DNA of 64,000 nt from Tritrichomonas musculus (lineage: Eukaryota > Parabasalia > Tritrichomonadida > Tritrichomonadidae): contig JAPFFF010000020.1 in assembly GCA_039105265.1 (NCBI GenBank), forward strand, positions 1,381,001-1,445,000. The letters run 5' to 3'. A program made the translations under genes and the position numbers. A model generated the notes under the pieces. That model was given only the letters and a program-made list of their open reading frames with translations. It had not been told where the DNA came from and made no database searches. Shown piece after piece: positions 11,554-23,100 of the stretch. Positions within the stretch are counted from its first letter, which is position 1, and each line of letters starts with the position of its first letter.

Positions 11554-12219
11554 CTACTCGATTATACATTCTTTTGCATCCTTTTTCTCTGAATTGTCCT
11601 CTTTTTGGGTCGAATCATTGTTGTAAAAATTTCCGCTATTTTCTGGACAATAAATTTCATTAAAAAGATAAGAAAAAATTTCTTCAACACAAATGCAATC
11701 CTTTGCTGATGTTTCAAAGTATTTAATTTTTTGATTGGATGCAAATTCTATTGCTTCTTCTTTTGTAACTTCTCTCTCTAAATCGCATTTGTTACCAATA
11801 AGAAAAATTTTAATATTTTGACCTAATTTTTGCCGAATTGAATCAATCCATTCAATTGTTTTAATAAAACTATCCCTTTTTGATAAATCAAAAACAACAT
11901 AAATAGCATCCGATTTGGCATAACATTGAAGAATTATTTTATGATATTTTTTATCTCCTGATGTATCCCAAATGCAAATTTTAACTGATTCTTTATTGAT
12001 ATCGATCACTTTTTCAATAAATTCAACACCAATTGTTTGGAATTCAAGATCTTCATTGAATTTTTGATCAGTATAACGAAAAATTAATGAACTTTTACCT
12101 ACTCCACATTCGCCAACAAAAAGAATTTTTAAAAAGAGCTTTTTATTATTCATGTACTTTGATTGAATTAGTAGATTTGAATAATCAAAATTTTGATTTT
12201 TTTGAATATAATAAACCAT
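11554..12219 (-). CDS. Divergent Rab/Ras-like small GTPase
   Basis: A 221-residue ORF carries all five G motifs: P-loop GECGVGKSS (36-44), switch I Thr in FQTIGVEF (about 60-67), G3 WDTSGD (84-89), G4 GNKCDL and G5 ETSAKD. Switch spacing and the IGVEF segment are Rab-like. Two features are odd. G3 has Asp89 where almost all Rabs have the catalytic Gln (WDTAGQE), which predicts slow intrinsic GTP hydrolysis. The C-terminus is CIIE, resembling a CaaX box rather than the usual Rab CC or CXC. The start may be the first ATG (12219) or Met23 (12153), which would give a normal short N-terminus. Probable membrane-traffic or signalling switch; the exact subfamily is unclear. Confidence 0.9.
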   Translation of the reverse strand: MVYYIQKNQNFDYSNLLIQSKYMNNKKLFLKILFVGECGVGKSSLIFRYTDQKFNEDLEFQTIGVEFIEKVIDINKESVKICIWDTSGDKKYHKIILQCYAKSDAIYVVFDLSKRDSFIKTIEWIDSIRQKLGQNIKIFLIGNKCDLEREVTKEEAIEFASNQKIKYFETSAKDCICVEEIFSYLFNEIYCPENSGNFYNNDSTQKEDNSEKKDAKECIIE

Positions 12220-12539
12220 TCAAAAATCATTTTTATTTAAATCCAGGTATATCTTTTGATTTATCAGAGAAATTCTAAATAATATCTCTTTTTTATGCTT
12301 TATTGAATATATTTTAATAAATTCTTCTGTATTATAAATAAATCAAATTCAGAGATCTTATAATAAAAGACAATCAAATGATTATATTAAGATTCTAGAC
12401 GGAATAACAAAGAAAATCGATATTAAATTACAGTTTATTTAAATTAAATATATAAGATTTTGAATTTTTAATGCACATATGTTGAAAAATGAATCCATCC
12501 ATAATTTTCTGTTATTTACTTTTTCGAAATGAATCATTT

Positions 12540-12795
12540 CTAGGTGAATAAAAAGATTTTGGCTTTTTCTCAAGAGATGAATTTGAAAAACAAAAAGGTT
12601 TAATACTAATTCCAGAAATATAAAATGATAAATGTGTTAGTTATGAACATCCAGTTGTCAATAGAGATGAAATAAAAATAAGAGAATATCCGGATAAAAG
12701 TAGATTAAAGAATTCTGCTCGATTCACTTATATATGACTTGATTTCTGGGTAAAAATAAGACTGTATCATATAAATCATATATCAGGTAAAAGAT
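12540..12795 (+). pseudogene. Unrecognised broken coding remnant
   Basis: One plus-strand frame reads as coding-like peptide (DEFEKQKGLILIPEI, then SYEHPVVNRDEIKIREYPDK and SRLKNSARFTYI) but is interrupted and has no clear start or end. It stops at the left end of the MITE at 12798. I do not recognise the family, and whether it came from a host gene or a mobile element is unknown. Confidence 0.35.
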
Positions 12796-12797
12796 TA

Positions 12798-13546
12798 TGG
12801 TTCGAGATTAGTGCACATTTTTTTCATCTTTTAGTGCATACATTCAACTTCTTAATAAAAATCTTTCTTTTCCGAATCCTTTTGACGAGCAAAGTATGTT
12901 AATTAAATCAATTTTTTTTGATATAAATTTATTATATTGCAGTCATTTTTTATGATTTAATAAAATCTATAGTGTCTTTATGTTTCTTTTTCTATCAACT
13001 TTTTCAATATAAGTCAAATCAAAAAAAATTTATGGATTTGGATGCCAAAATTTTGTTTTTATTTTTTAATTTTATTATATATTTAAATTGAAGATATATC
13101 ATATATAATTAAAATAATGATTTATTCTGAGAAATTCTTTTCAATATCAATATATTAGATCATTTTGAGTAAGATTTTATGCATTAATTTGAGAGAAATA
13201 TTTGATATGATTTATTACTTTCAAAATAAACAATGAACTGATTATTACTAAAAGATTACCTAGTGATTAGTTATCATTAACTTTATAGAATAAAGACTAT
13301 TCATTAATTAATCATTATTTTTTTTTTTCAGCATTTCTTCTTTGGGTATTTTTCATTCTTGAATTTTAATTTAAAGCCAACTACGTTGTATTCCATGATA
13401 AGCATTCCAATTGGATTTTAGTAGATGTCTAAATTTTAAAAATAAGGTAAAATTTGACCTTATTATGATCTGGGGGAAAAAATCAACTTTTTGAATATTC
13501 TTCCTTACTGCATGCTTTTTTATCTTTATGCACTAATCTCGAACCA
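12798..13546. mobile_element. MITE with TGGTTCGAGATTAGTGCA ends, TA target site
   Basis: A 749-bp AT-rich, non-coding element has 18-bp perfect inverted ends TGGTTCGAGATTAGTGCA and TGCACTAATCTCGAACCA. TA lies directly outside each end (12796-12797 and 13547-13548). This fits a Tc1/mariner-type non-autonomous element. It sits 170 bp upstream of the tetraspanin start codon, so it may supply part of that promoter region. Confidence 0.85.
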
Positions 13547-13715
13547 TATAAAAGATATTCCTACGTTTTTTTTTATTTTTATTTTTATTTTTTTTTTTTT
13601 TTAACAAAACACGTTATTCTGGTGGAGTATTTGAAAATTTGAATAGCCAAATAACGATAAAAATTCTATTTTGAAAAAATCAAATAGCTATCAAAATATC
13701 TCTTTCAAAATTTTG

Positions 13716-14327
13716 ATGTCTTGTCTCAATAAATTATCACAGTGGTTAATTATTATCCCTAATCTTTGTACTATAATTTGTTGTGTTGTTGCAGTAATAA
13801 TATTACATGTTAAAGAGATAGAGAAAAAATGGTCCAAAATAAATAATAATGATATACCATTCATTTTTATTTTAATTGCAATGTCACTCATAATGGTTTC
13901 ATCAATTATGGGATTTATATTATGTAATAATGAAAACAAATGTCTATATATCTCATATATGATAATAATTATTATTATATTTATTATCGAAATGATTGCT
14001 ATCGTAATATCTTTTTGTTATCAAGATAATATTATTGATCAAATCGAAGATAATTGGGGAAAAAGCAAATACAATGAAGTAAGAATAGAAATCGAAATTA
14101 AATACGAATGTTGTGGATTTAAAACTTCAAATATATCATATAAATGTGGCTATGATGCTGAAATTGAACCTTCTGCCATTTGTTATAATAAAATTATAAA
14201 AGAATTATCAGAATACATTTTGTGGTTACGAATTTCAGGTATAATGATGGCCATTTTGGAACTTTTCTTTCTGATTTGTATAGTATATCTTATTTGCTGC
14301 AAGAAAAAAAAAGTTAATAATTTATAA
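13716..14327 (+). CDS. Tetraspanin family membrane protein
   Basis: The first ATG in the open frame is 13716, giving 203 residues starting MSCLNKLSQW; the preceding open codons begin with TTG and are probably untranslated. Four hydrophobic segments fit TM1 (WLIIIPNLCTIICCVVAVII), TM2 (IPFIFILIAMSLIMVSSIMG), TM3 (MIIIIIIFIIEMIAIVISF) and TM4 (IMMAILELFFLICIVYLICC). Between TM3 and TM4 is a larger loop with the family signature CCG (YECCGF) and two further Cys (YKCGY, AICY), the pattern that forms loop disulfides in tetraspanins. Ends are short and cytoplasmic, and the tail is basic (CCKKKK). The family organises plasma-membrane microdomains and, in trichomonads, is linked to adhesion and exosomes. 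It looks intact. Confidence 0.93.
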   Translation: MSCLNKLSQWLIIIPNLCTIICCVVAVIILHVKEIEKKWSKINNNDIPFIFILIAMSLIMVSSIMGFILCNNENKCLYISYMIIIIIIFIIEMIAIVISFCYQDNIIDQIEDNWGKSKYNEVRIEIEIKYECCGFKTSNISYKCGYDAEIEPSAICYNKIIKELSEYILWLRISGIMMAILELFFLICIVYLICCKKKKVNNL

Positions 14328-14499
14328 ATTATTTTATTATTTAAAGTTCATTATTCTTGAATAAAAATTTTTTAATTATTTTTTACAGTGAAGGCCAATT
14401 CTGCCAATAAAAGTAACAGACTTTGAGATAGAATATAAATGTTTTTTTTTATATCTTATTCAAAAAACCTTTTTTAATAATATTTTCTCTTGGAAGGTT

Positions 14500-14585
14500 A
14501 ATGTAAATCAATTATATCTTCACTCCAAACATCAGCTGCTGGTAAGACATATAAGTTTTCTTGGAAAATTTTAGGGAATCTTTTT
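14500..14585 (-). pseudogene. Protein-kinase fragment (subdomains VIII-IX)
   Basis: The minus-strand peptide KIFQENLYVLPAADVWSEDI matches the CIPK-like kinase at 34822-36120 (EVFHENGYISPAADVWSAGV), the stretch after the APE motif. Nothing kinase-like continues on either side, so this is a stranded fragment of less than 100 bp. Confidence 0.65.
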
Positions 14586-14912
14586 TATTTTAAGTGACTT
14601 TTAATAGTCTTCATAAGATTGATTTTAAATCTATTTATCACAAACCTAAATAAAATTCATTGTTTTTCATTTTAATATAAAAGATAATCATATTTTATTG
14701 ATGACTTTAAAAAAAATTCAATTATGATATTCAAACTTTTGAGATCTATTACAATTTTTCAATTATAATATTCAAAATTGAATGTTGTAAAAAGTACAGA
14801 AAAGTATCGATTTTCTAGTCTACTAAGATTTTGAAAAAATGACAAGTGATCTTTTACTAAGTACTTCGGCAATTTTTGATAATGCGGATTTAATTAATTA
14901 AATCAATCATAT

Positions 14913-15059
14913 ATGGATATTAATGAAGAATCAGATAAAGAGGAAGTTCATAATTTAGTTAATCAAACAATATCTTATTATGAAAAAGATATTGACGAAA
15001 AAACTGCTAATGAACTTTTCGCATTTATGGAAATATGTATTTTATATTTCCCAGAATAA
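14913..15059 (+). CDS. Small acidic ORF, 48 residues, unrecognised
   Basis: ATG 14913 opens a short acidic, helix-prone peptide (MDINEESDKEEVHNLVNQTI ... TANELFAFMEICILYFPE). Codon use looks coding-like, but the ORF is short and overlaps the 3' end of the Sel1 segment on the other strand. It may be a fragment of a longer gene. No function is proposed. Confidence 0.3.
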   Translation: MDINEESDKEEVHNLVNQTISYYEKDIDEKTANELFAFMEICILYFPE

Positions 15060-16619
15060 TTCCAAGGTTATTTTTTGAAAACTCATTGTTAAATGTTGAA
15101 CTTTCTTTGTAATATAAAAAATGGCTTTGTTTATTTCTTTGGTGACATATTCTCCTGTATAAAATATATATCCAAGTAAAAATAGTGCCCTTGAATGGTT
15201 TTGATTTGAAGCTAATGTTAAATAATGAATAGCTAGTTTTATATCTTGTACATTAAATTCTCTTTTATAAAATATATAGCCAAGCATAAATTGGGCATCT
15301 GAATGATCTTTACTTGCAGCTAATGTTAAATAATGAATAGCGAGACTTATATCTTGTACAGTATATATTCCTTCACAATAAATTTTGCCAAGAATGTTTT
15401 GAGCTTCTAAAACATTTTGATCAGCTGCCATTGTTAAATAGCGAATGGCCTTGTTCATATTTTTTTGAACGTATTTTCCTTCAAAAAAAATGGCACCAAG
15501 ACTGAAATGTGCAACTGGATTATTTAAGTTAGAAAAAATTGTTAAATAATTGAAAAACTTGTTAAAATTTTGTTCACCATAAATATGATTATAAAAAAGA
15601 TTATTATAAATATCAATTAAAAGGTTTTGTGAATTTCGATCATTTTGAAAAGAAGCACACTCTAAATACTTAATTGCTTTATTTATATCTTTTTGAACAT
15701 ATATACCTTGAAAATAAATTCCTCCAAGCATGTATAGAGATGAAAAATGATTATTTTTTGCTGATATTTCAAAATAATACAATGCTTTATTGATATCCCA
15801 ATGGTTGAATTCTTTTTTATAATAAATCATTCCCAAACAATATTGTGCATCCGAATTATTTTGATTTGCAGCTAAAGTAAGGTAAAGTATTGATTTTTCA
15901 ATATCTCTTAAACGAGGCTCATCATTACAATAAATAATTCCCAATTCATCTTGAGAATAAGAAAAATTTTGATTTGCAGCTAATGTATGATAAAAAATAG
16001 CTTTTTTAATATCTCGGGTAACTACCAAACCATCCTTATAAATGCAACCTAAGACATATTGAGCAAATACTAAATTTTGATTTGCAGCTAAATTAAAATA
16101 ATAAATAGCTTTATCAATATTTTGTGATAAATGTTTTCCATAAAAATAATAGACTCCCAGATCATATTGAGCTTTTGGATAATTTTGATTAGTAGCCAAT
16201 TCCAAATAATAAAAACCTTTATTAATATTTTGTGGAATTTCATCTCCTTCAATATGCAAAATCCCTAAATAATATTGAGCTTGAGCATTATTTTGATTAG
16301 CAGCTAAAGTAAAATAACAAATAGATTTATTCATATCTTTGGGTAAATATTGGCCTTCATAAAATAGAATTCCAAGTTCTGCTTGTGCTGTTGCATTTTG
16401 ACAGTTCGCGGCCATTGTATAACAATAAAATGCTTTATCTATCTGGTTTTTCTGCATAAAAAATTTTCCTAGTTGATAAAAAAAATTTCCATCACAATCC
16501 TCTGATATTTTTTTGTATACTTGACAATCGTTATTAAAAAAGTCCAATAATTCTTTTAATCTTATATGTTCATAAATTGAAAAAGATTCATATAATTCAT
16601 CTATTTTTGGTCTTTTTTT
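15042..16619 (-). pseudogene. Sel1-repeat half of an interrupted kinase-Sel1 gene
   Basis: The open frame continues directly, in the same frame, from the TAA that ends the kinase half at 16622-16620. It begins KKRPKIDELYESFSIYEHIR, the normal end of a kinase domain (xxRPxxxEL). It then has about thirteen Sel1-like repeats (LGILFYEGQYLPKDMNKSIC, LGCIYKDGLVVTRDIKKAIF and similar), each about 36 residues with repeating TLAANQN. There is no ATG at its upstream end (the first codons are Lys/Leu), which argues against a separate gene. Sel1 repeats form alpha-solenoid scaffolds. Read with the kinase half it would give a protein of about 900 residues of the same architecture as the gene at 38164-43128. 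Confidence 0.8.
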
Positions 16620-17744
16620 TTAAACGATATCCAAACATTCTTTATAAAGAAAGTTGTTTTTTGTTATGATCGATTTATTTCCATTTTCATCATTTGTTTG
16701 AATTTCTGGTGGTTCTCCGTGTAATATATAATGCATTATATATCCTATGGAAAAAATATCTGATTGATATGTTTTATTTATTTCTGGAGCTGTGCTTAAT
16801 TTACCAAAATTGTTTGTCATTGGTTCATTCTCATTTTGAAATTCTTCTGATTTAATAACTTTATCAAAGTCAATTATTATTGCTTTTATATTTTCAGTGA
16901 TAATAATATTATTAAGCGATAAATCTCTACAAATATAATTTTTTGAATGAATGTATTTAACTGCACATATAATATCACAAATTATTTCATTTTTTTCAAT
17001 GAAATTGAGTTTTGTTAAATCATATTTATCTAATGTTTTGCCTTCAACATATTCAAGAATAAGATATTTTCCTTGATCTGATTCAAAATATCCATAATAC
17101 TGCACAATATTTGGATGTCTGAGGTTTAAATAATTTTCAATTTCACGTTCATTATTTTTAATCTTATCGGGATATGGAATTTTTAATGCATATATTGATT
17201 CTGAACAAATATGATATATTAATTCAACCATCCCTCCAGATACTTTACCAAGTGTCTTTAATTTGATATAACTTTTATTCCAAAAACAATATCTTTCGTG
17301 ATATTCTTTAAATTCTTGCTTGAAATAGTTTTCTTTTATAGATTCAGAGTTCTGATAAGCTTTAATGAATAAAAATCTACTTATGCATTTGATTATTAAC
17401 TCTATAATTTCTTGAAAAGGGGAATCAAAAATCAAAAATTCTTTTGATAATGCTTCAATTTCTTCAGTTTCTTCAATTCCTCCAAAATGGGGATATATTA
17501 AAATATTATTTTTATAAGTAAAAGTATTAAAAAGATTTTGGAGGCATTCATTGCTAATCTTGCCATCATTTGGTACTTTTTGTAAAAAAATCATGTAATT
17601 CATACATAAGATAATATATTTATCTTTGCAATTTTGATAATATCTTATGTAAATTATTTTTAATTCATTGATTTCTTTTAAAACACTATTGTTTGTCTTT
17701 TTGAAATCATCAATAAAATAAAATTTTATATCAAAAATATTCAC
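16620..17744 (-). pseudogene. Kinase half of an interrupted kinase-Sel1 gene
   Basis: The domain has kinase motifs in order: ALKIPYPDK (VAIK Lys), YLILEYVEGKTLDKY (hinge), ICRDLSLNN (HRDLKxxN with His to Cys and Lys to Ser), IDFD (DFG changed to DFD), STAPEI (APE) and SDIFSIGYIMHYIL. Loss of the DFG Gly and the HRDxK Lys suggests weak or altered catalysis. The frame stops at TAA just before KKRPKIDEL, which is the last kinase motif. At the 5' end the open frame starts at GTG, not ATG. The next in-frame Met is residue 48, and an in-frame stop lies upstream at a change to GC-richer DNA. The 5' end therefore also looks truncated. Confidence 0.82.
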
Positions 17745-17759
17745 TGCATTTTTTTTGGA

Positions 17760-18130
17760 TTGTAAAAGTTGTTCATGATGTTTCGCCTGTTTGCATCACC
17801 GCTTCCGTCGTACGTGTAGGCTCAGTCCGCTGTTTCTGCTATCATTATCTTTGTTTTACTTAATCCTCTGTTTTCAATCTCAGAATCTAGTGAAGTTTTC
17901 TTGGTCTGGAGTTGGCGAAGGTGAAAGAGAAGGAGATGATTCTTTATCTGTATCTTGAATCACAGCTTCATTTCCAATTTATTTAAATTGATGTTTGAGA
18001 TGAAGAACTGGACATCTCAATTGATGTTTGAGATTTCCAATTTATTTGAACTGTGATTTGTTTAAGCTATTCCAGTTCTTCATTATCTTCGAGGAAAAAA
18101 TTAAACCTGCAGGAGTGCCTTGGAATCTTA
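17760..18130 (-). other. GC-richer coding-like patch left of a MITE
   Basis: Base composition rises sharply here. A minus-strand frame reads RFQGTPAGLIFSSKIMKNWN and later AVIQDTDKESSPSLSPSPTP, which looks like low-complexity coding sequence but is interrupted and has no recognisable start. A short internal repeat TTGATGTTTGAGAT occurs twice. Similar composition resumes right of the MITE at about 19860-19960 (minus-strand SVDFDLNVPFDDLFALHAFV). The MITE may therefore have split one older sequence of unknown origin. Confidence 0.35.
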
Positions 18131-19851
18131 CAGTAGTGTTTTTAATATGGTAACGGTATTTAAAGTGGTAACGCTTTTTTTTTAGAAAAAAAAATTTAAA
18201 AATACAAAATTTAATTTTTTCAACATAAAACAGAGTTTATTTAAATTAAATTATATAATAATATTTACCATTATTTATATGATATTAATCACAAGGTTGT
18301 GTATCTATCTGTCTCAAATCACCAAAGTTTTTCGTCAATCAATGAAAAAAATTAAAGCATGATGATAAACATGTACATCAAAGTAATATTTTATTTAAGA
18401 ATATAAACATATTACATATTATGAGAATATTAATAATTATTAGTTAAATTTGTAAAAATAAAATTATTGACTATAAAAACGAGTATATCTTTGATTTTTT
18501 GGTGACCGTTTACTTTTCATGATAAAGAATTGATTCATTTATCTATAAAATGCTGTTATTTATAAATAATATGTATAAAAACATATTTGCATTTAAAGAT
18601 GTATTTAACTTATTAGAAGTCAGAGTTGATTTTCATTCTGAGACTTATTGAGAGAACTTTTTCATCATCTTTCAATTTTGTGCTATCTTTATCCCGACAA
18701 CATAACAGATTACTGAAATTACAAATTAAAAATTAGTTAAAAACTATTAAAGCATATTTATATATTGATATAATGCAATAAGATAATATGTTTTGCGCAA
18801 GATAATGGTTTATCTTCATTAATTGATAAACGTCCAAAAAATATAAACGAACAGCAAAACAAATATTCAAATTTTGTTTTTTTTAGACAATTTTTATCTC
18901 TTATGTTTCAGCATTTTATATACATATTTATTTCATTAATAAATTTCATTGATACTTTTTCAAATTCGATTTTTAAAGAAAAAATAATCATATTATAATC
19001 ATTAGATAATTCATCGTTTTTTATTATCAAAATCATTGAATTGATATAATATCGAACTAAAATTCGATATTACATCCTTTTGATTCTTTTTGGTGAGAAA
19101 GAGAAAAATTATGAAATTTTTTTGCTTACAACTATGTATTTTTCAGTTTTTGAGATCATTATAAGAATAGGAAACTTCTAGTATAGATTATTACTTTTAT
19201 GTTATTATTTTAATAATACAGCGCAATAAACTATATATTTATATAATAAAGATAAATTGATCAATCTTCTAATTTAGCTTATAATTCAATTTAATTTGAG
19301 CCATTCAAAGCATATTCATTTGACCTATAAAAAGCATTATGCTTGAGTTAAAAGTAAATAGTATAGTAAAATAATAAAATTCTTCTAATATACAATCAAA
19401 TATAAAAAGGATTTAAGGAAATAATCAAAAGCACTCATAAGAATTTTTTATTTTGTATAAACACTTATGAAAATGGTTACATTTTTAAAATAATTTTTAT
19501 TTTTCAAAAGAAAGTATTTATCATTTATAATTAAATGATGAATAAATTATGAATGATGAATAGATTCTAAACTAATTATATAAGAAAATATCAAAAATTT
19601 TAAAAAGGTAATGAAGTAATTTGATTTTAACTTTTTAAATTGGTTGACGAAAAACTTTGGTGATTTGAGACAGATAGATACACAACCTTGTGATTAATAT
19701 CATATAAATAATGGTAAATATTATTATATAATTTAATTTAAATAAACTCTGTTTTATGTTGAAAAAATTAAATTTTGTATTTTTAAATTTTTTTTTCTAA
19801 AAAAAAAGCGTTACCACTTTAAATACCGTTACCATATTAAAAACACTACTG
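18131..19851. mobile_element. MITE with 214-bp near-perfect terminal inverted repeats
   Basis: A 1721-bp element begins CAGTAGTGTTTTTAATATGG and ends with the complement CACTACTG. TA lies on each side (18129-18130 and 19852-19853). The inverted arms (about 18131-18344 and 19638-19851) are identical to the eye for around 210 bp, including a nine-base homopolymer, with the first difference near the inner edge. The interior is AT-rich with no transposase. The 5'-CAGT ends and TA duplication fit Tc1/mariner, and the long arms recall foldback-type derivatives. Near-identity of the arms points to a young or gene-converted insertion. Confidence 0.92.
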
Positions 19852-20194
19852 TATAGAGAGATCTCCTATGATACCATTGGGGAATAAACAAAAGCATGAA
19901 GAGCAAAAAGATCATCAAAAGGAACATTGAGATCGAAATCAACAGAGGTTTTACCACTGTTTTTTTTTTTATTTCAACAGCAAATGATTAAATAAATAAT
20001 CTTTTGTGACACTGTTTTTCAGAAAACAAAAGAGATTTTGGTATCAAATAAAAAAAAGCATTTGAAATTATTAAGAGTAAAATATATTTCTAATTTTTTA
20101 AATTTAAACTACTTACTTTAAGGTGGGAAAAAGGCACTTTTTTAAAAAATTTTTGAAAAAAATTGTATGACTTATCAATTTTTTTTCTATCAAA

Positions 20195-23100
20195 ATGATG
20201 TTTGAAATAAAGGATGGCCTTATGGTCGAAATCAATGAATTTAATAAAACCGCTTCAATTGCCCAATCGCCTAAAGCTACTGGAGATATTTTTATTCCAA
20301 ATTTCTTTGAAAAAGAAAATATTAAATATAAAATAATTTCTATTAGAGATTATGCATTTGAAAAATGTAACATTGACTCATTGACATTTCCAGAAGACTC
20401 AGAAATAGAAACTTTTGGCGTACGTTGTTTTTCTACAGCAAATATCAAAAAACTCCAAATTCCAGCAAAAGTTAAAACAATTGATGGATGCTTCATTCGT
20501 ATCAAAGATTTACAAGAAATTGATTTCTCATCAAATAACCAACATTTACTTTTTCATAACAATCAATATCTTCTCGGGAAAAGCGACGATACAACCAACA
20601 ACTTTGATATTCTCCATTTTGCGATGTTTAACGTAGAAGCAGCCACAATTCCTCCACAAATCAAAGTTATAAAAGAATATTCATTTTATTTTCACAAAAA
20701 ATTGAATAGTATTCAATTTTCCCCAAATTCAGAGCTCAGAATTATTGAAAACAACGCATTTTCGTATACGAAAATTACTGATTTGTTATTTCCAGCCAGT
20801 CTTGAAGAAATTAAAGAACAATCGTTTGAAAATGCATCCAATTTAAAAACCGTAAAATTTATGCCAAATTCCAATCTCAAGAAAATGATGCAAGCATTCA
20901 GTAATAGCAAAATTGCGAGCATATCTCTTCCAGCAAGTGTTGAATATATTGATGATGAATGTTTTTCATTTACTCCTAATTTATGTGAAATTGAAGTCTC
21001 AGAAGAAAACAAGTTTTTCAAGTCGATAAATGGCGATTATGTTGAAATGGAAAGCGTGAAAAACAGCGGCGTTTTCGATACTATTTTAATTGCAAGACGT
21101 AATATAGAAAGCGTTACAATTCCGGCACATATCAAAGTGATCAGCAGTAATGCTTTTCAAAGGTGTAAAAAGTTAAAAAAGATCGTGTTCGAACCTAACT
21201 CATCACTGGAGTTGATTAAAAATTATGTTTTTTGTTCTTTCGCATGCGAAGAACTCGTGCTTCCTCCGTCATTGAAAGAAGTTGGTTCAAATTCTTTCTC
21301 TGGCAATTCAAAATTAAAGTCCATTGAATTTCTTAGCAAATCTATCATATTGAAAGATGGCTGTTTGAATTCATGCGCTGTACTTTCTATCATTTTTCAA
21401 AATGCAGACCAGATTACTTTTCAAAATAAAGCAATGAATGGTATTCCTGATAATGCCAAGATACTCGTCAGAAAAAATGCTCAACTATCTGGTGAAGGAT
21501 TAGAAGATTGCAGGAGCAAAACATGCACCATTGAAGAAGAAGAAGAAAGACTTCGAAAGGAAGAAGAAGAAAGGAAACAAAAAGAAGAAGAAGAAAAACT
21601 TCGAAAAGAAGAAGAAGAAAGACTTCGAAAAGAAGAAGAAGAAAGACTTCGAAAAGAAGAAGAAGAAAGACTTCGAAAAGAAGTAGAAGAAAGACTTCGA
21701 AAAGAAGAAGAAGAAAGACTTAGAAAAGAAGAAAATAATGAAAGAATTCAGAAAGAAGATAATGAAAGACTTCGAATGGAAGAAGAAGAAAGGAAACAAA
21801 AAGAAGAAGATGAAAGGAAGCAAAAAGAAGATAATGAAAGACTTCAAACAAGAGAAGTAAAAATTCTTCCAAAAGAAGAACCTAAAAAAGTTGAAAATCC
21901 CATAGAAACAAAGAAGCCCACATTCATTTGTGCAGCTTGTAAAAAGCAAATTGATACAGATCGCTATGTATATTATTCTGGTCGTCCATATCACTTTGAA
22001 TGCGTCAAATGTTCTAAGTGCAATAAAACGTTCAGCACTGGTGAAACCACAAGCGACTATAGATGCATCTCTCCTGGAGTTTTTCTTTGTGAACGACATT
22101 ATAATGAGCAAGCAGCACCGAATGCTCCCAAACAGAAATTCATGAAAGAATATAACCAAAAAAGGAAAGAAAATTTATTTGAAGAAGTATTTAATAAATC
22201 ATTGCTTAATGATGAAGATACGAGCAGTTATCCTGAAGATGAAGTATTGGTAACACAAGAAATGGTTGACCATAAAATTGAAAAAAATCAATATGAAGGT
22301 ATTATTCCAACAATAGCATTGCATGTTGATAAACCTCCTCAAGAAATCGATTGTGACAAGCTACCAGAAGTTCTTGGTGATAACGTAGCCATTCTTGATG
22401 TTGAAAAGAAAGTTAAGAAGAAAGAATCCAAGGTTGATAATGATGCACTTATAAATATTCCTGAAGAAGAAGAAATTTCAACTATTATCACAATTGCACT
22501 TCTTTCATGCATTGATCTGGAGCATGAAGAAATTAAAAAAGAACACAAAACATATGTAGAAAATTTAAAGGTTAAACTTAATTCATCAATAGGTGATAGA
22601 GCTATTATTGGAAATCTTGATGAAGAGCCAGTAGTTGATATTCCTGATGTTGATAAGGTCAACAAAGCGTTAAATAAGCCATCTATAAATCAGTTTCAAA
22701 GTACAGTCGCACTCAAAGATAAAGACGTTAAAGAAATCAGGAAAAAAATTTTTGAAAAAATTAAGAAAGAAAAAGGTAAAGAAAATTGGAAATATGTCTT
22801 TTCACATGCAGATTTATATAAAGAATTAGAAACGCAGGTTCGTAAAGATATTAAAGAGAATCCATATGAAATGATCATTGTTGGTCAAACACTCATTACA
22901 TCCAAATTTTTGGAAAACGAATATAAATTAATTAAAAGCAAACTAAAAGATAATGCTTTTGAATGCTTTTTGTATCACGGCTCCAAACTTGTAAATCATC
23001 CAAAGATAGCACATGATCACTTTCTTAATCCAGCACAAGATAAAGAAGTGAAAACAAGAGATTCTGGTTATTATGGAATTGGAATTTATGCAACTGATAA

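Noticed and set aside
21500-22159. Phe-rich minus-strand ORF opposite the coiled coil of the PARP-like gene
   Set aside because: Reverse complement of GAA/AAA-rich codons; no independent support.
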